DNA of 64,000 nt from an uncultured Actinomyces sp. (GTDB lineage: Bacteria > Actinomycetota > Actinomycetes > Actinomycetales > Actinomycetaceae): contig URAS01000003.1 of assembly GCA_900545825.1 (NCBI GenBank), positions 135,360 to 199,359 of the forward strand. Direction: 5' to 3'. This document shows, in pieces, positions 8,448 to 16,664 of the stretch. The position numbers were made by a program, and so were the translations under genes. Numbering within the stretch: position 1 is the first letter of the stretch; each line of letters opens with the position of its first letter. The notes under the pieces were generated by a model, which had not been told where the DNA came from, did not search any database, and saw only the letters and a program-made list of their open reading frames with translations.

Positions 8448-8765
8448 TTACGCGCCGATAATGGCCCCGACGAGCCGCCACATCAGTCCACGCAGGACGA
8501 TCAGCCCAAAAAAGAGGACGAGAAAGCCGACATCCAGCGCGACATTTCCCAGCCTGGCCGGCGGGATACGGCGGCCGAGCCACTTGAGCGGCGGATCGGT
8601 GAGCGCATAGATCGCGTTCGCCACGACGAGGATCGGCCCCGAGGGCGTCCAGTCACGGGCAAAGAAGCGTATCCAGTCGAGGATCATCCGAATGATGAGG
8701 ACCGTCAGATAGGCCGAAATGATCCACGAGATGACGGACGCGATGTGGTAAATGACCTGACCCAC
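8448..8765 (-). CDS. YggT-family membrane protein
   Basis: 105 residues with two hydrophobic blocks, VISWIISAYLTVLIIRMIL and the C-terminal VALDVGFLVLFFGLIVLRGL. Between them is the family motif ALTDPPLKWLGRRIPP. YggT proteins sit between sepF and divIVA in most Gram-positive division clusters; their molecular function is not established, though roles in division-site or membrane organisation are suspected. It starts six bases after the sepF stop. Confidence 0.9.
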   Translation of the reverse strand: MGQVIYHIASVISWIISAYLTVLIIRMILDWIRFFARDWTPSGPILVVANAIYALTDPPLKWLGRRIPPARLGNVALDVGFLVLFFGLIVLRGLMWRLVGAIIGA

Positions 8766-8770
8766 GCCGC

Positions 8771-9232
8771 TTAACCGAGCAGACCCGAGAGGCTATCGTC
8801 TTCGGAGCCGTCGACCGCAACCTCGTGCGGGGACAGCAGGTAGACGCGGCTGCCGACGCGCGTCATGTGGCCCTGGAGGCCGTAGACCAGGCCGGAGGCG
8901 AAGTCGAGCAGGCGGCGGGCCTCGGTTTCGCGGACCGCCTCGAGGCTGAGGATGACGGGGGTGTTGCCGCGGAACACGTCGGCGATCTTGACGGCGTCGT
9001 TGAACGCCTTGGGCCGCACCGTGTGGATGCGCCGGATATCCCCGGAGGAATCGGCCACAACCTGCGGCGTCGGGAACGGGGTCACGCCGGAGGAGAAGTC
9101 GCTGGTCTGGGAAGGAGTGAACGAGTAGTCGTCGCCTTCGGACTCGTATCCGTCGTACAGCTCGTCGTCCATGTCGGCCTTCGACTCGTGAAGGCCCATG
9201 AACGTCATGGCCTTTTTCAGCGTTCCCGCCAT
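8771..9232 (-). CDS. sepF: Cell division protein SepF
   Basis: 153 residues from ATG 9232, which has an AAGGAG seven bases upstream; an in-frame TTG farther up is less likely. The N-terminus MAGTLKKAMTFMGLHE can form the amphipathic membrane-binding helix. A flexible acidic stretch then leads to the SepF core: RRIHTVRPKAFNDAVKIADV, TPVILSLEAV and RRLLDFASGLVYGL. SepF polymerises and ties FtsZ filaments to the membrane. It is essential in actinobacteria, which lack FtsA. The usual neighbour yggS is absent between it and pgeF. Confidence 0.94.
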   Translation of the reverse strand: MAGTLKKAMTFMGLHESKADMDDELYDGYESEGDDYSFTPSQTSDFSSGVTPFPTPQVVADSSGDIRRIHTVRPKAFNDAVKIADVFRGNTPVILSLEAVRETEARRLLDFASGLVYGLQGHMTRVGSRVYLLSPHEVAVDGSEDDSLSGLLG

Positions 9233-9338
9233 CGTTTTCTCCTTCAAGCCCCAGACTTCAGTCGGTGCACCCTACGCTATCGGTGCATCGTTCCTCAGGG
9301 CCCTAAGCGGTGCGGCGTGTCCCCACACCGCATCCGAT

Positions 9339-10064
9339 CTACGGCATGATAATCCCGGCGAAACGGCCGGTTTGCGCTTGCCGCCGGTAGGAATAAAGGT
9401 TCGCATCCTCGTAGGTGCAGCGCTTCGACGTGAACGACACCCTGACGCCACCCTCGAGCAGCTGGGCACGCGCGGCGGCCTTGAGGTCGAGGGCGGGCTT
9501 GCCCTGTCGGGTCGCGGCCCACGCCTCGGGGACGGTTTGGGTGACGTACGCGCGCAGGTCCTCGGGCACCTCGTAGCAGCGCTGACAGATCGACGGGCCG
9601 ATCGCCGCGTGCAGCGTCCCCTCGGCCGCGCCGAGGCTGCGGAGCTGCCGCAGCGCCTCGGCAATGATCCGGGTAACGATGCCGGCCCGGCCCGCGTGGA
9701 TGGCGGCGAGGTAGCGGCCGTCCTCCGAGGCGATGAGCACGGGCACGCAGTCGGCCACCATGACGCCGAGGGCGGGCACGCCCAGTCCGACACGACGGAA
9801 CTCGTCGACGTCGCAGACGAGCCCGTCGCATACCGGGGTGACATGTGTGTAACCGGGGCGAACGACCTCGACCCGCGCAGAATGGGTCTGCTTCATCCAC
9901 ACGACGTCGTGGCCGATCGCCCGGTCCACGATTGCCCGGTTCCGCAAGACTGCCTGCGGATCGTCACCAACGTGGGGACCGAGGTTCAACGTGTCATAGG
10001 GAGGCGCCGAAACGCCCCCCTTGCGGTTGGTGAAGACCGCGTGGGCCCCGCCGATCGCGAACAC
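9339..10064 (-). CDS. pgeF: Multicopper-oxidase-fold purine nucleoside phosphorylase (YfiH/YlmD family)
   Basis: 241 residues, GTG start at 10064 with GGGG just before it. Family features are FTNRKGGVSAPPYDTLNLG near the N-terminus, the metal-ligand segments MKQTHSARV and GRAGIVTRII, AIGPSICQRCYEVPEDL and the C-terminal YRRQAQTGRFAGII. Members of this family act on purine nucleosides (phosphorolysis and deamination) and have been linked to peptidoglycan editing in E. coli. It follows ftsZ by ten bases, the standard actinobacterial position. Confidence 0.9.
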   Translation of the reverse strand: MFAIGGAHAVFTNRKGGVSAPPYDTLNLGPHVGDDPQAVLRNRAIVDRAIGHDVVWMKQTHSARVEVVRPGYTHVTPVCDGLVCDVDEFRRVGLGVPALGVMVADCVPVLIASEDGRYLAAIHAGRAGIVTRIIAEALRQLRSLGAAEGTLHAAIGPSICQRCYEVPEDLRAYVTQTVPEAWAATRQGKPALDLKAAARAQLLEGGVRVSFTSKRCTYEDANLYSYRRQAQTGRFAGIIMP

Positions 10065-10074
10065 GTTACCCCTG

Positions 10075-11394
10075 CTACCTCAAGAAGTCCGGAATGTCGA
10101 GGTCGTCGTCGCCGTCCTCGTCGAACACGCGGGGAACCTGGAGGTTCGACGACGTGGTCGGGCGGCGCTCCTCGGAGACGTAGAGCGGAACCTCGTGCCC
10201 GAAGGTCGAGGTCGGCTGCGACGAGGTCTGGTAGCCAACCTCGGGCTCCGGGGTCTCGCTGACGATGTGGGCGCGCCGCGACCCGGGCCGGGGCGCCTCG
10301 ATCGTCGCGCGGTGCGAGGCCGTGCGCGGGGCGGGGTCCTCGAGCGGCGGCAGCTCGCCCGGACGCGTCGTCAACGACGGGACCGGCGGAATCTGCGGAA
10401 CCTCGAGGCGGGAGTCCTTCGCCGCGGGCGCCTGCTCGGGCTGCTCGGCCGGCGCGTCGAAGCCCGCCGCGATGACGGTGACGCGGACCTCGTCGCCCAG
10501 GGCCTCGTCGATGTCCTGGCCGAAGATGATGTTCGCTTCCTCGTGCGCCGACTCCTTGACGAGCTCGGCGGCCTCGCGCATCTCCTGCAGCGAGACGTTC
10601 GAGCCGCCCTGGAAGAAGATGAGGGCGCCGTGTGCGCCATCGATCTTGGCTTCGAGCAGCGGCGACGAGATCGCCGCGTCGGTCGCCGCGATGCAGCGGC
10701 CCTCGCCCGTCGCCGTGCCGATACCCATGAGCGCCGTGCCTGCGCCCTTCATGATCGACTTGACGTCGGCGAAGTCGACGTTGATGAGGGCGTTGCGGGT
10801 GATGACGTCGGTGACGCCCTGGACGCCGGAGCGGAGGACGTCGTCGGCGGCGCGGAAGGCCTCAATCACCGAGATGTTAGCGTCCGAGATCTCGAGCAGC
10901 CGGTCGTTCGGGATGACGATGAGGGCGTCGACCTCCTCGCCGAGGGCCTGGATACCGGCCTCGGCCTGCTTCGACCGGCGGGTGCCCTCGAAGCCGAACG
11001 GGCGGGTGACGACGCCGACGGTCAGCGCGCCCTGCTGGCGGGCGACGCGGGCGACCACCGGGGCGGCACCCGTGCCGGTGCCACCGCCCTCGCCGGCGGT
11101 GACGAACACCATGTCGGCGTCGCGGAGGATGTCCTCGATGTCGTCGACGTGGCTCTCGGCCGCCTTCTGCCCGACCGCGGGATCGGCGCCCGCACCCAGG
11201 CCGCGGGTCTCTTCCCGGCCGATGTCGAGCTTGACGTCGGCCTCCGACGCCAACAGCGCCTGCGCGTCGGTGTTGATCGCGATGAACTCGACACCCTTAA
11301 GGCCCGCCTCGATCATCCGATTGACGGCGTTGCCGCCGCCCCCGCCGACGCCGACGACCTTGAGCACCGCCAAGTAGTTTTCCGGTGTGGCCAC
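10075..11394 (-). CDS. ftsZ: Cell division GTPase FtsZ
   Basis: 439 residues. FtsZ assembles into the cytokinetic Z ring. The GTP-binding tubulin signature GGGTGTGAAP is present, preceded by VVGVGGGGGNAVNRMI and followed by the T7-loop region containing NVDFADVKSIM. After the globular part (about residue 320) is a linker of about 100 residues, ending in the conserved C-terminal peptide DDDLDIPDFLR that binds SepF and other partners. GTG start at 11394 (VATPENYLAV) has AAGGGA upstream. A 137-base gap to ftsQ with stacked inverted repeats suggests a separate control point. Confidence 0.98.
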   Translation of the reverse strand: MATPENYLAVLKVVGVGGGGGNAVNRMIEAGLKGVEFIAINTDAQALLASEADVKLDIGREETRGLGAGADPAVGQKAAESHVDDIEDILRDADMVFVTAGEGGGTGTGAAPVVARVARQQGALTVGVVTRPFGFEGTRRSKQAEAGIQALGEEVDALIVIPNDRLLEISDANISVIEAFRAADDVLRSGVQGVTDVITRNALINVDFADVKSIMKGAGTALMGIGTATGEGRCIAATDAAISSPLLEAKIDGAHGALIFFQGGSNVSLQEMREAAELVKESAHEEANIIFGQDIDEALGDEVRVTVIAAGFDAPAEQPEQAPAAKDSRLEVPQIPPVPSLTTRPGELPPLEDPAPRTASHRATIEAPRPGSRRAHIVSETPEPEVGYQTSSQPTSTFGHEVPLYVSEERRPTTSSNLQVPRVFDEDGDDDLDIPDFLR

Positions 11395-11415
11395 GCTGAT
11401 CCCTTCCTATCGCCA

Positions 11416-11440
11416 AACCCTCACCCTCAAGTTGAGGGTT
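11416..11440 (-). promoter_or_regulatory. Nested inverted repeats before ftsZ
   Basis: Two overlapping perfect inverted repeats share the same bases: 8-base arms at 11416-11423 and 11433-11440 (nine-base loop), and 8-base arms at 11423-11430 and 11432-11439 (one-base centre). They lie 22-46 bases before the ftsZ GTG. A possible promoter (TGGACA, 15 bases, TAACGT on the minus strand, 11442-11468) lies just upstream. There is no T-run, so an operator or mRNA leader structure is more likely than a terminator. Confidence 0.45.
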
Positions 11441-11531
11441 AACGTTATGTCGTATCTCTGTCTGTCCACCATGGTATGAACTCGACCCGTCACTGGCGCG
11501 GATGACGCGCGCGTGTCGAGCGAAATTGCGA

Positions 11532-12896
11532 TCACAATGTCGTCGGGTTCATGGGATCGGTGAGGTCGTACGTCTTGGCGTCGCGTTGGATGAGCGTCTC
11601 GAGGACCTGGGCCTTGAGGTCGGAGTCATCCGCGTCGCCCCACACGACCGTCGCACCCGACTGCAACGTCAGCGTGATCGCGCCCTTCTTGGGCACACTG
11701 ATCTGGGCGACCTGTGCCCGCATCGACTCGGACAGGGCATTGGCGACGGCCGCGCCATCCGCGCGTTTCGCGGGGACGTTCGCGCCGTCCTTGACGACGA
11801 TCGCCGGCAGCTTGGACGCGTCGGTGCCCGCGACGGGGATCAGCGCGCCGTCTTCGGCGACGAGCTGCTTGCCCGCGGTGGTCCACCGCCCGACCGGGTA
11901 GCGCATAAGGATCTTGACGGTAATCCCGTGCGGGTACTGGCGGTCGACCTCCGCGTCGCTAATCCACGTCTGTCCGTCGAGGATCTCGGAGCGCAGCGCG
12001 GCCGTATTCAGCCTGGGCAGCGGGGTGCCGTCGTGGCGCGCGACGATCTTTTCGATCGAGGCGGCCTCGACGGGCTCCTGGGCGCCCTTAACCGTGATCT
12101 GCTTCTTGTCGAGGGCGAACATCGGGCCAACAGTCAACGCCAGACCGACGGCGATGAGGATGGCGAGGATCCCGGCCGTCGCCAGGAGGATGTGGCGCTT
12201 GCGTTTGCGCACCTCGCGGCGGCGCTCGCTCCGCTTGAGTTCGAGGGCCGACGTGACCACCGTGTCCGACTGGTCGGCAGGGTGATCCGCCTGCTCGGCG
12301 GGACGAGAGTGACGACCGAAAACCTCGGCCGGCGAGTCGGTGCGCCCGGGCGTGGCGACCTCGCGCGAGGGCTGGTCGGAAGATGTTTCCCGTCGCTTCG
12401 CACGATGCGAGTCGCGCCGGGGCTGCGGGGTCGGCTGCGCGACATCTCGGCGGCTGGCGACCTCGGCGGAGCCGCGGCGGGCCGTGCGTTTCGCGGGCTG
12501 CGGCGCCACCCGGTCGTCGGCCCGGCGGACGTCGCGGTCTCGAGGCCGCTTCCGGTCGCCGAACGCGGAGCCCGTCGCCCGGGAGGTGCGGTCGCCGCGC
12601 GATGTCTCGGAGGTCCGCCTGCGGGGCGCGTCGCCGTCGCCTCGGCGTCTGGCGCCCGTCCCGCGGGCCGACGCGCCGGTCTGGTGGGCCTCCCGGCGCA
12701 CCCGGGCGTCCCGTGCGGCCCGGTCGATCGCGCGCCGCTCGGTCGACGTCCGCTGCGTGGGAGCCGCCTGTCCGTGGCGGGCCGGGGAAGGCTGGGGCGG
12801 GGCCGCATCCGGGTTCAGCCTGGGGATGCGGCTCTCGTGGGGCTCGGCCGGCTCGCTCCGGCGGGCGCTTCGCGGGGTGGGAGGCCGCTTAGCCAC
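11532..12896 (-). CDS. ftsQ: Cell division protein FtsQ/DivIB with long basic N-terminal tail
   Basis: 454 residues, longer than most FtsQ. Residues 1-234 are cytoplasmic, low-complexity and very rich in Arg, Ala, Pro and Ser; one membrane helix (about 235-257, HILLATAGILAILIAVGLAL) follows. The extracellular POTRA domain is visible (DKKQITVKGAQEPVEAASI, then WISDAEVDRQYPHGITVKI). A beta domain with AEDGALIPVAGTDASKLPAI finishes the protein. FtsQ bridges early and late divisome proteins with FtsL/FtsB. GTG start at 12896 overlaps the end of murC by 8 bases and has GGAG upstream. It is the last gene before the ftsZ promoter gap. Confidence 0.93.
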   Translation of the reverse strand: MAKRPPTPRSARRSEPAEPHESRIPRLNPDAAPPQPSPARHGQAAPTQRTSTERRAIDRAARDARVRREAHQTGASARGTGARRRGDGDAPRRRTSETSRGDRTSRATGSAFGDRKRPRDRDVRRADDRVAPQPAKRTARRGSAEVASRRDVAQPTPQPRRDSHRAKRRETSSDQPSREVATPGRTDSPAEVFGRHSRPAEQADHPADQSDTVVTSALELKRSERRREVRKRKRHILLATAGILAILIAVGLALTVGPMFALDKKQITVKGAQEPVEAASIEKIVARHDGTPLPRLNTAALRSEILDGQTWISDAEVDRQYPHGITVKILMRYPVGRWTTAGKQLVAEDGALIPVAGTDASKLPAIVVKDGANVPAKRADGAAVANALSESMRAQVAQISVPKKGAITLTLQSGATVVWGDADDSDLKAQVLETLIQRDAKTYDLTDPMNPTTL

Positions 12897-14277
12897 GTCC
12901 GGTCTCCTTCGCTGCGCACCGCTCGAGGATGCACGGGCCGGCCTCGGTGACCGATCCCGCCCCGACGGTGACGACCACGTCGCCCTCGCGCGCCCGGTCG
13001 GCCAGGATGCGCGCGGCGTCCTTTAGTGGGCCGCCGTAGGCGCCCGGCCCCAGATGGTCGGTGATGAGGCGCGACGAGACGCCCTCGATCGGGTCCTCAC
13101 GCGACCCGTAGATGTCGGCGACCACCGCGTCGTCGGCGACACGCAGCGCGTCGGCGAAGTCGGCCGCGAAGTTGCGGGTCCGCGAGTAGAGGTGGGGTTG
13201 GAAGAGGACAAGGACGCGGCCGTCGCCGGCCGCCAGCCGGGCCTGCTCGACGAGGGCGCGGACCTCGGTGGGATGGTGGGCGTAGTCGTCGAAGACCCTC
13301 ACGCCGCCGGCCTCGCCGCGGAACTCGAACCGCCGGCCGGTGCCCTTAAATGCCGCCAGCCCGGCAATCATCGCTTCGGTGTCGACGCCGAGCTCGATTC
13401 CGGCGGCCAGCGCCGCGGCGGCGTTGAGGACGTTGTGGGCGCCCGGCACGGGCACGCACAGCGTGAACTGGGCCTGGTCGATGGTGACGGTGGCGGTCGA
13501 ACCGGTGGCGTCCTCGGTGATGTCGGTGAGGGCCAGGTGGCGCGCGGCCCCGGCCGGTGCGGGCGACGTCCCGAACGTCACGACGCGGACCGAGTCGGCG
13601 ACCGACTGGGCGAGCGCGCGGGCGCCGGGGTCGTCGGCGCAGGTCACGAGGGAGCCGCCGGGGACGATCCGCTGGGCGAAATCGGCGAACGCCTGCTCGA
13701 ACGCCTGGACCGTCCCGTAGTGGTCGAGGTGGTCCGGCTCGATGTTCGTGACGACGGCGACCGTCGGCGAGTAGTTGAGGAACGACCCGTCCGACTCGTC
13801 GGCCTCGGCGACGAAGACCCGCCCGGAGCCGAGGTGGGCGCCCGAGCCGATGCCGGTGACGACCGAACCCACGGCGAAACTCGGGTCCTCCCCCGCCTCG
13901 ATGAGTGCCGCGGCGATCATGCCGGACGTCGTCGTCTTGCCGTGCGTGCCGGCCACCGCGACGAAGTCCATGCCGGCGGCCGCGAGCGCGAGCGCCTGCG
14001 ACCGGTGGATGACGCGCTGGCCGCGCGAGCGCGCGAGGGCCAGCTCGGGGTCGCTCTCGCGGATGGCGCTGGAGACGACGATCGTCGCGTCGGGGTCGAC
14101 GTGGTCGGGGTCGTGGCCGACCCAGACGGTCGCGCCGGAGCGGCGGACGCGGTCGAGTGCGGCGGAGTCTTGCTGGTCGGAGCCGGTGACGACCAGGCCT
14201 CTGGCCGTCAGCAGTTCGCCGACGACGGACATGCCGGCGCCGCCGGCACCGATGAGGTGGAAGTGATGGGTCGTCAT
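12889..14277 (-). CDS. murC: UDP-N-acetylmuramate--L-alanine ligase
   Basis: 462 residues. MurC adds L-alanine to UDP-MurNAc, the first amino acid of the peptidoglycan stem. The protein begins MTTHHFHLIGAGGAGMSVV (nucleotide-sugar binding loop), has the ATP loop VAGTHGKTTTSGMIA, and carries the Mur-ligase C-domain motif GVRVFDDYAHHPTEV. The ATG at 14277 overlaps the murG TGA in an ATGA arrangement, which decides the start over longer in-frame readings. Its 3' end overlaps the ftsQ start. Confidence 0.96.
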   Translation of the reverse strand: MTTHHFHLIGAGGAGMSVVGELLTARGLVVTGSDQQDSAALDRVRRSGATVWVGHDPDHVDPDATIVVSSAIRESDPELALARSRGQRVIHRSQALALAAAGMDFVAVAGTHGKTTTSGMIAAALIEAGEDPSFAVGSVVTGIGSGAHLGSGRVFVAEADESDGSFLNYSPTVAVVTNIEPDHLDHYGTVQAFEQAFADFAQRIVPGGSLVTCADDPGARALAQSVADSVRVVTFGTSPAPAGAARHLALTDITEDATGSTATVTIDQAQFTLCVPVPGAHNVLNAAAALAAGIELGVDTEAMIAGLAAFKGTGRRFEFRGEAGGVRVFDDYAHHPTEVRALVEQARLAAGDGRVLVLFQPHLYSRTRNFAADFADALRVADDAVVADIYGSREDPIEGVSSRLITDHLGPGAYGGPLKDAARILADRAREGDVVVTVGAGSVTEAGPCILERCAAKETGRG

Positions 14278-15386
14278 CGCTGCACTCCTTCGATGAGGCC
14301 GGCCAGGGTCTGGGCGGCGTCCAAATGGCCGCACGACGCGGCGGCCTCGGCCATCGCCTGGCGTTTGTCCGCGTCCTCCATGAGCTCGGTGACGGCCGCG
14401 AGCATCGTGCGCGCCGTGCACCGATGGTTGTCGATGATCCTCGCGCCGCCGGCCGCGACGACGTCGGCGGCGTTGAGGCGCTGCTCGCCGTTGCCGATCG
14501 CCAGGGGCACGTAGATCGCGGGGATCCCCAGGGCGCTCATCTCGGAGACCGTGCCCGCGCCGGAGCGGCACACGACCAGCGAGGCGAGCGAGAGGGCGGC
14601 CTCCATGTCGTCGAGGTAGTCGAGGATGACGTAGCCTTCCCGCTCCCCCACCTCGTGGCGGACCTCGGCGTCCTTGCCGCGTCCGGTCAGGTGGATGACC
14701 TGGAGGTCGGCGGGCAGATCCCGTGCCGCCTGGGCCATCGCCTCGTTGATGACGAGGGCGCCCAGGGACCCGCCGGTGATGACGAGGGTGGGCCGTGCGG
14801 GATCGAGGCCGAACCGCTCGGCCGCCTGCTCGCGGATGGGGCCGTCCGTGCCGTCCGCGCGGGCCCGGGCAAGCTCGGCGATCGGGGCGCGCAGCGGCAG
14901 GCCGACGTTGACCGTCATCCCCTGCTTTGCGCTCAGCGGGGTGGTCTCGAAGGTCGTGGCGACGACGGCGGCGAAGCGCGCCCCCACCTTGTTCGCCAGA
15001 CCGGGGCGGGCGTTCTGTTCGTGGATGACGACGGGGATGCCCTCTTTCTTGGCCGCGAGGTAGGCCGGCGTCGAGACGTAGCCGCCGAATCCGGTGACGA
15101 CGTCGACGCCGCGGCGCGTGAACAGGTCGCGCAGCTCCTTCACCTGGCGGCGCATGGCGCCCGGCAGCCGCAGGAGGTCCGGCGAGGGCTTGCGCGGCAG
15201 CGGGATCTTCGCGACCTCACACAATTCGAAGCCGGCGGCCGGAACGAGGCGGGACTCGAGCCCCTCTTTCGTGCCTAGGCAGATGATCTCGTGGCCGTCC
15301 TCGGCGAGCTCGCGAGCCGTCGCCAGCAGCGGATTGACGTGGCCTGCGGTGCCCCCGCCTGCCAGCACGATCGTTTCGGTCCCCAT
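14274..15386 (-). CDS. murG: UDP-GlcNAc transferase MurG (lipid II synthesis)
   Basis: 370 residues, GT28 fold. MurG transfers GlcNAc from UDP-GlcNAc to lipid I at the inner face of the membrane, giving lipid II. Motifs are GGGTAGHVNPLLATA at the N-terminus, a second glycine-rich loop GFGGYVSTPAYLAA and IHEQNARPGLANKV, then TGGSLGALVINEA and the donor-binding CRSGAGTVSEMSALGIPAIYVPL region. It starts three bases after ftsW and overlaps murC by four bases. Confidence 0.96.
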   Translation of the reverse strand: MGTETIVLAGGGTAGHVNPLLATARELAEDGHEIICLGTKEGLESRLVPAAGFELCEVAKIPLPRKPSPDLLRLPGAMRRQVKELRDLFTRRGVDVVTGFGGYVSTPAYLAAKKEGIPVVIHEQNARPGLANKVGARFAAVVATTFETTPLSAKQGMTVNVGLPLRAPIAELARARADGTDGPIREQAAERFGLDPARPTLVITGGSLGALVINEAMAQAARDLPADLQVIHLTGRGKDAEVRHEVGEREGYVILDYLDDMEAALSLASLVVCRSGAGTVSEMSALGIPAIYVPLAIGNGEQRLNAADVVAAGGARIIDNHRCTARTMLAAVTELMEDADKRQAMAEAAASCGHLDAAQTLAGLIEGVQR

Positions 15387-15389
15387 CGG

Positions 15390-16664
15390 TCAGTCTCTCC
15401 CTCGATCGCGGTTGGTGACGGCCAGCGGCCGCCGTTTTCGGATACGGGAACGGACGAGCTTGTCCGCCCCGGGCTCCTCGCGGGCACACGACAGGATGAC
15501 CCCCATGGCCGCGAGGCTGGAGAGCAGCGAGGACCCGCCGGACGAGACGAAAGGCAGCGGGACGCCGATCACCGGGGCCCAGCCGACGACGACGAGGATG
15601 TTGATCAACGCCTGCGTGAGCAGCCATCCGGCGACGCCCGCCGCGAGGATGCGCACGGACGGGTCTTTCGCCGTCGCCATCAGTCGGTAAAGGCCGTATG
15701 CCAAAAGAATAAACAACAGGATGACCAGTGTCGTGCCGACGAAGCCGAATTCCTCGCCGAGGATCGCGAAGATGAAGTCGGTGTGGGCCTCGGGCAGGTA
15801 GTTCCACTTCTGGCGCGAGGCCCCGGGCCCTACCCCCAGCAGCCCGCCGGTCCCCAGACCCCACTGGGCGTGAACTGTCTGGAGGTCGTTGCCCTGCGGA
15901 TCCGGTGTCGACGAAAACAACGCAACGACGCGCCGCCGCCTGGACGGCGAAATCCCGACGAGCAGGCCGGCGCCGAGCATGAGGGCCCCTGCGGCGATAA
16001 CGAGGACGCTCCCGCGCATCCCGGCGACGAACACGACGACGGCGACGATGGCAACGAAGATCATCGCCGTGCCCATGTCGTGGCCCGCCATGACCACGCC
16101 AATGGCGACGGCCGTCGGGAGGGCGACCCAGCCGAGGACGTCTTGCCACCGGCGCATGTTCGCATGCCGGATGCCGATCGCCCAGGCCAGCCACAGGACG
16201 AACGCGAGTTTGAGCAGCTCCGACGGCTGAAACTGGGTAATCCCCAGGTTGACCCAGTTACGGTTACCGCCCTTGCCCATGCCCAGCGGGCTAAACACTG
16301 ACAGTTGGAAGGCCACGGCGAACACCGCCCATGTGGGCGCCAGCCGGATGATTCTCCGGTAAGGCAGCCGCGAAATAACCACCATCGCAACCAACCCGAT
16401 GATGACAATAATGAGGGGTCGGAAGAAGCTGGTGAACGGACTTTGGCCGCGGGTCAGCTCCATAATCGTCGACGCCGAAAACACCATGATGAGGCCGATG
16501 AACGTGAGGATCCACGTCACCAGCCGCAGCACGTAAAAGGTGAATCCGGGAATCTCGGTAAGCTCGTGCCACGGCCTGACCGCGCTGGCGCGCGACCCGT
16601 CGCCCGCCGCGCTTTCGAAGCGCACGACGGGGATCCGGTTGGCGAGCTTATCCTTGAGGTTCAC
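15390..16664 (-). CDS. ftsW: SEDS peptidoglycan glycosyltransferase FtsW
   Basis: 424 residues, about ten membrane helices. FtsW polymerises lipid II into glycan strands at the septum together with FtsI. SEDS-family motifs seen are MVFSASTIMEL, KGGNRNWVNLGITQFQPSEL, the AGHDMGTAMIF loop and the C-terminal GVPLPFVSSGGSSLLSSLAAMG. GTG at 16664 overlaps the murD stop (GTGA), and the product then starts VNLKDKLANRIPVV; longer in-frame readings upstream lie in murD. It is followed by murG after three bases. Confidence 0.94.
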   Translation of the reverse strand: MNLKDKLANRIPVVRFESAAGDGSRASAVRPWHELTEIPGFTFYVLRLVTWILTFIGLIMVFSASTIMELTRGQSPFTSFFRPLIIVIIGLVAMVVISRLPYRRIIRLAPTWAVFAVAFQLSVFSPLGMGKGGNRNWVNLGITQFQPSELLKLAFVLWLAWAIGIRHANMRRWQDVLGWVALPTAVAIGVVMAGHDMGTAMIFVAIVAVVVFVAGMRGSVLVIAAGALMLGAGLLVGISPSRRRRVVALFSSTPDPQGNDLQTVHAQWGLGTGGLLGVGPGASRQKWNYLPEAHTDFIFAILGEEFGFVGTTLVILLFILLAYGLYRLMATAKDPSVRILAAGVAGWLLTQALINILVVVGWAPVIGVPLPFVSSGGSSLLSSLAAMGVILSCAREEPGADKLVRSRIRKRRPLAVTNRDRGRD

